From an uncultured Amylibacter sp. (lineage in GTDB: Bacteria > Pseudomonadota > Alphaproteobacteria > Rhodobacterales > Rhodobacteraceae): a stretch of 14,186 bases of DNA. Both the position numbers and the translations under genes were made by a program. Each line of letters opens with the position of its first letter. Position 1 is the first letter of the stretch. The stretch spans positions 1 to 14,186 of the forward strand of contig CALDZS010000056.1 of the NCBI GenBank assembly GCA_937944065.1, written 5' to 3'. The notes below the pieces were generated by a model. The model made no database searches. It was given only the letters and a program-made list of their open reading frames with translations, and was not told the origin of the DNA. Positions 14,135-14,186 of this stretch are shown piece by piece.

Positions 14135-14186
14135 GGCACCTTTGCCACCAGTTCGATCGTGTTGCCATCAGGGTCTTCGGTAAATA
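14131..14186 (-). CDS. C-terminal end of a VOC (glyoxalase/bleomycin-resistance) family protein, partial
   Basis: Only the last 17 codons and stop are inside the window. The reverse-strand translation FTEDPDGNTIELVAKVP ends in TAA. The F-x-D-P-D-G-N-x-I-E-L pattern is the characteristic last strand of VOC-superfamily domains; its glutamate is usually a metal ligand. Substrate and full architecture cannot be judged. The stop overlaps the yaaA stop by 4 bases. Confidence 0.75.
   Translation of the reverse strand, partial: FTEDPDGNTIELVAKVP

Overview
The window looks like chromosomal housekeeping DNA from an alphaproteobacterium, most likely a marine Rhodobacterales (roseobacter-group) species. 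The evidence is the style of the encoded proteins: a DUF3422 protein, a roseobacter-like Nudix IPP isomerase, a RecQ with an extended C-terminus, and a metal-type KdsA. Base composition is moderate. This assignment is inference from protein character, not a database match. Protein-coding genes fill nearly the whole window. I saw no tRNA, rRNA, CRISPR array, insertion sequence or phage gene.

Left part (1-4900): envelope sugar genes. A MurJ/MviN-like flippase runs off the left edge (minus). It follows a Kdo transferase (waaA-like, minus). Divergent from that is kdsD (arabinose-5-phosphate isomerase, plus), whose stop overlaps the stop of convergent kdsA (Kdo-8-P synthase, minus). galU (UDP-glucose synthesis, plus) is divergent from kdsA. 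KdsD makes the arabinose-5-P that KdsA condenses with PEP to Kdo-8-P, and a Kdo transferase would use the activated sugar. The Kdo-8-P phosphatase, kdsB and lpxK are not in the window.

Middle part (4900-9600): a co-directional plus-strand run with a divergent GAPDH-family protein, hemC (tetrapyrrole synthesis), a small metallophosphoesterase overlapping hemC by 4 bases, a DUF3422 membrane-anchored protein and idi (isoprenoid synthesis). It ends in a strong, apparently bidirectional hairpin terminator.

Right part (9600-14186): the most unusual gene is a minus-strand RTX-type protein. It has about 24 uninterrupted calcium-binding nonapeptides behind a Tyr/Ser/Lys/Cys-rich low-complexity N-terminus, and it is unusually rich in cysteine and methionine for an RTX protein. 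An AT-rich spacer of about 0.4 kb separates it from divergent recQ. After that come yaaA (peroxide/iron stress) and the tail of a convergent VOC/glyoxalase-family gene at the right edge. No type I secretion genes are visible next to the RTX gene.

The best candidate for something undescribed is the RTX gene. The rest is ordinary core metabolism with some notable gene-junction architecture: two convergent pairs with 4-base stop overlaps, and one ATGA overlap.
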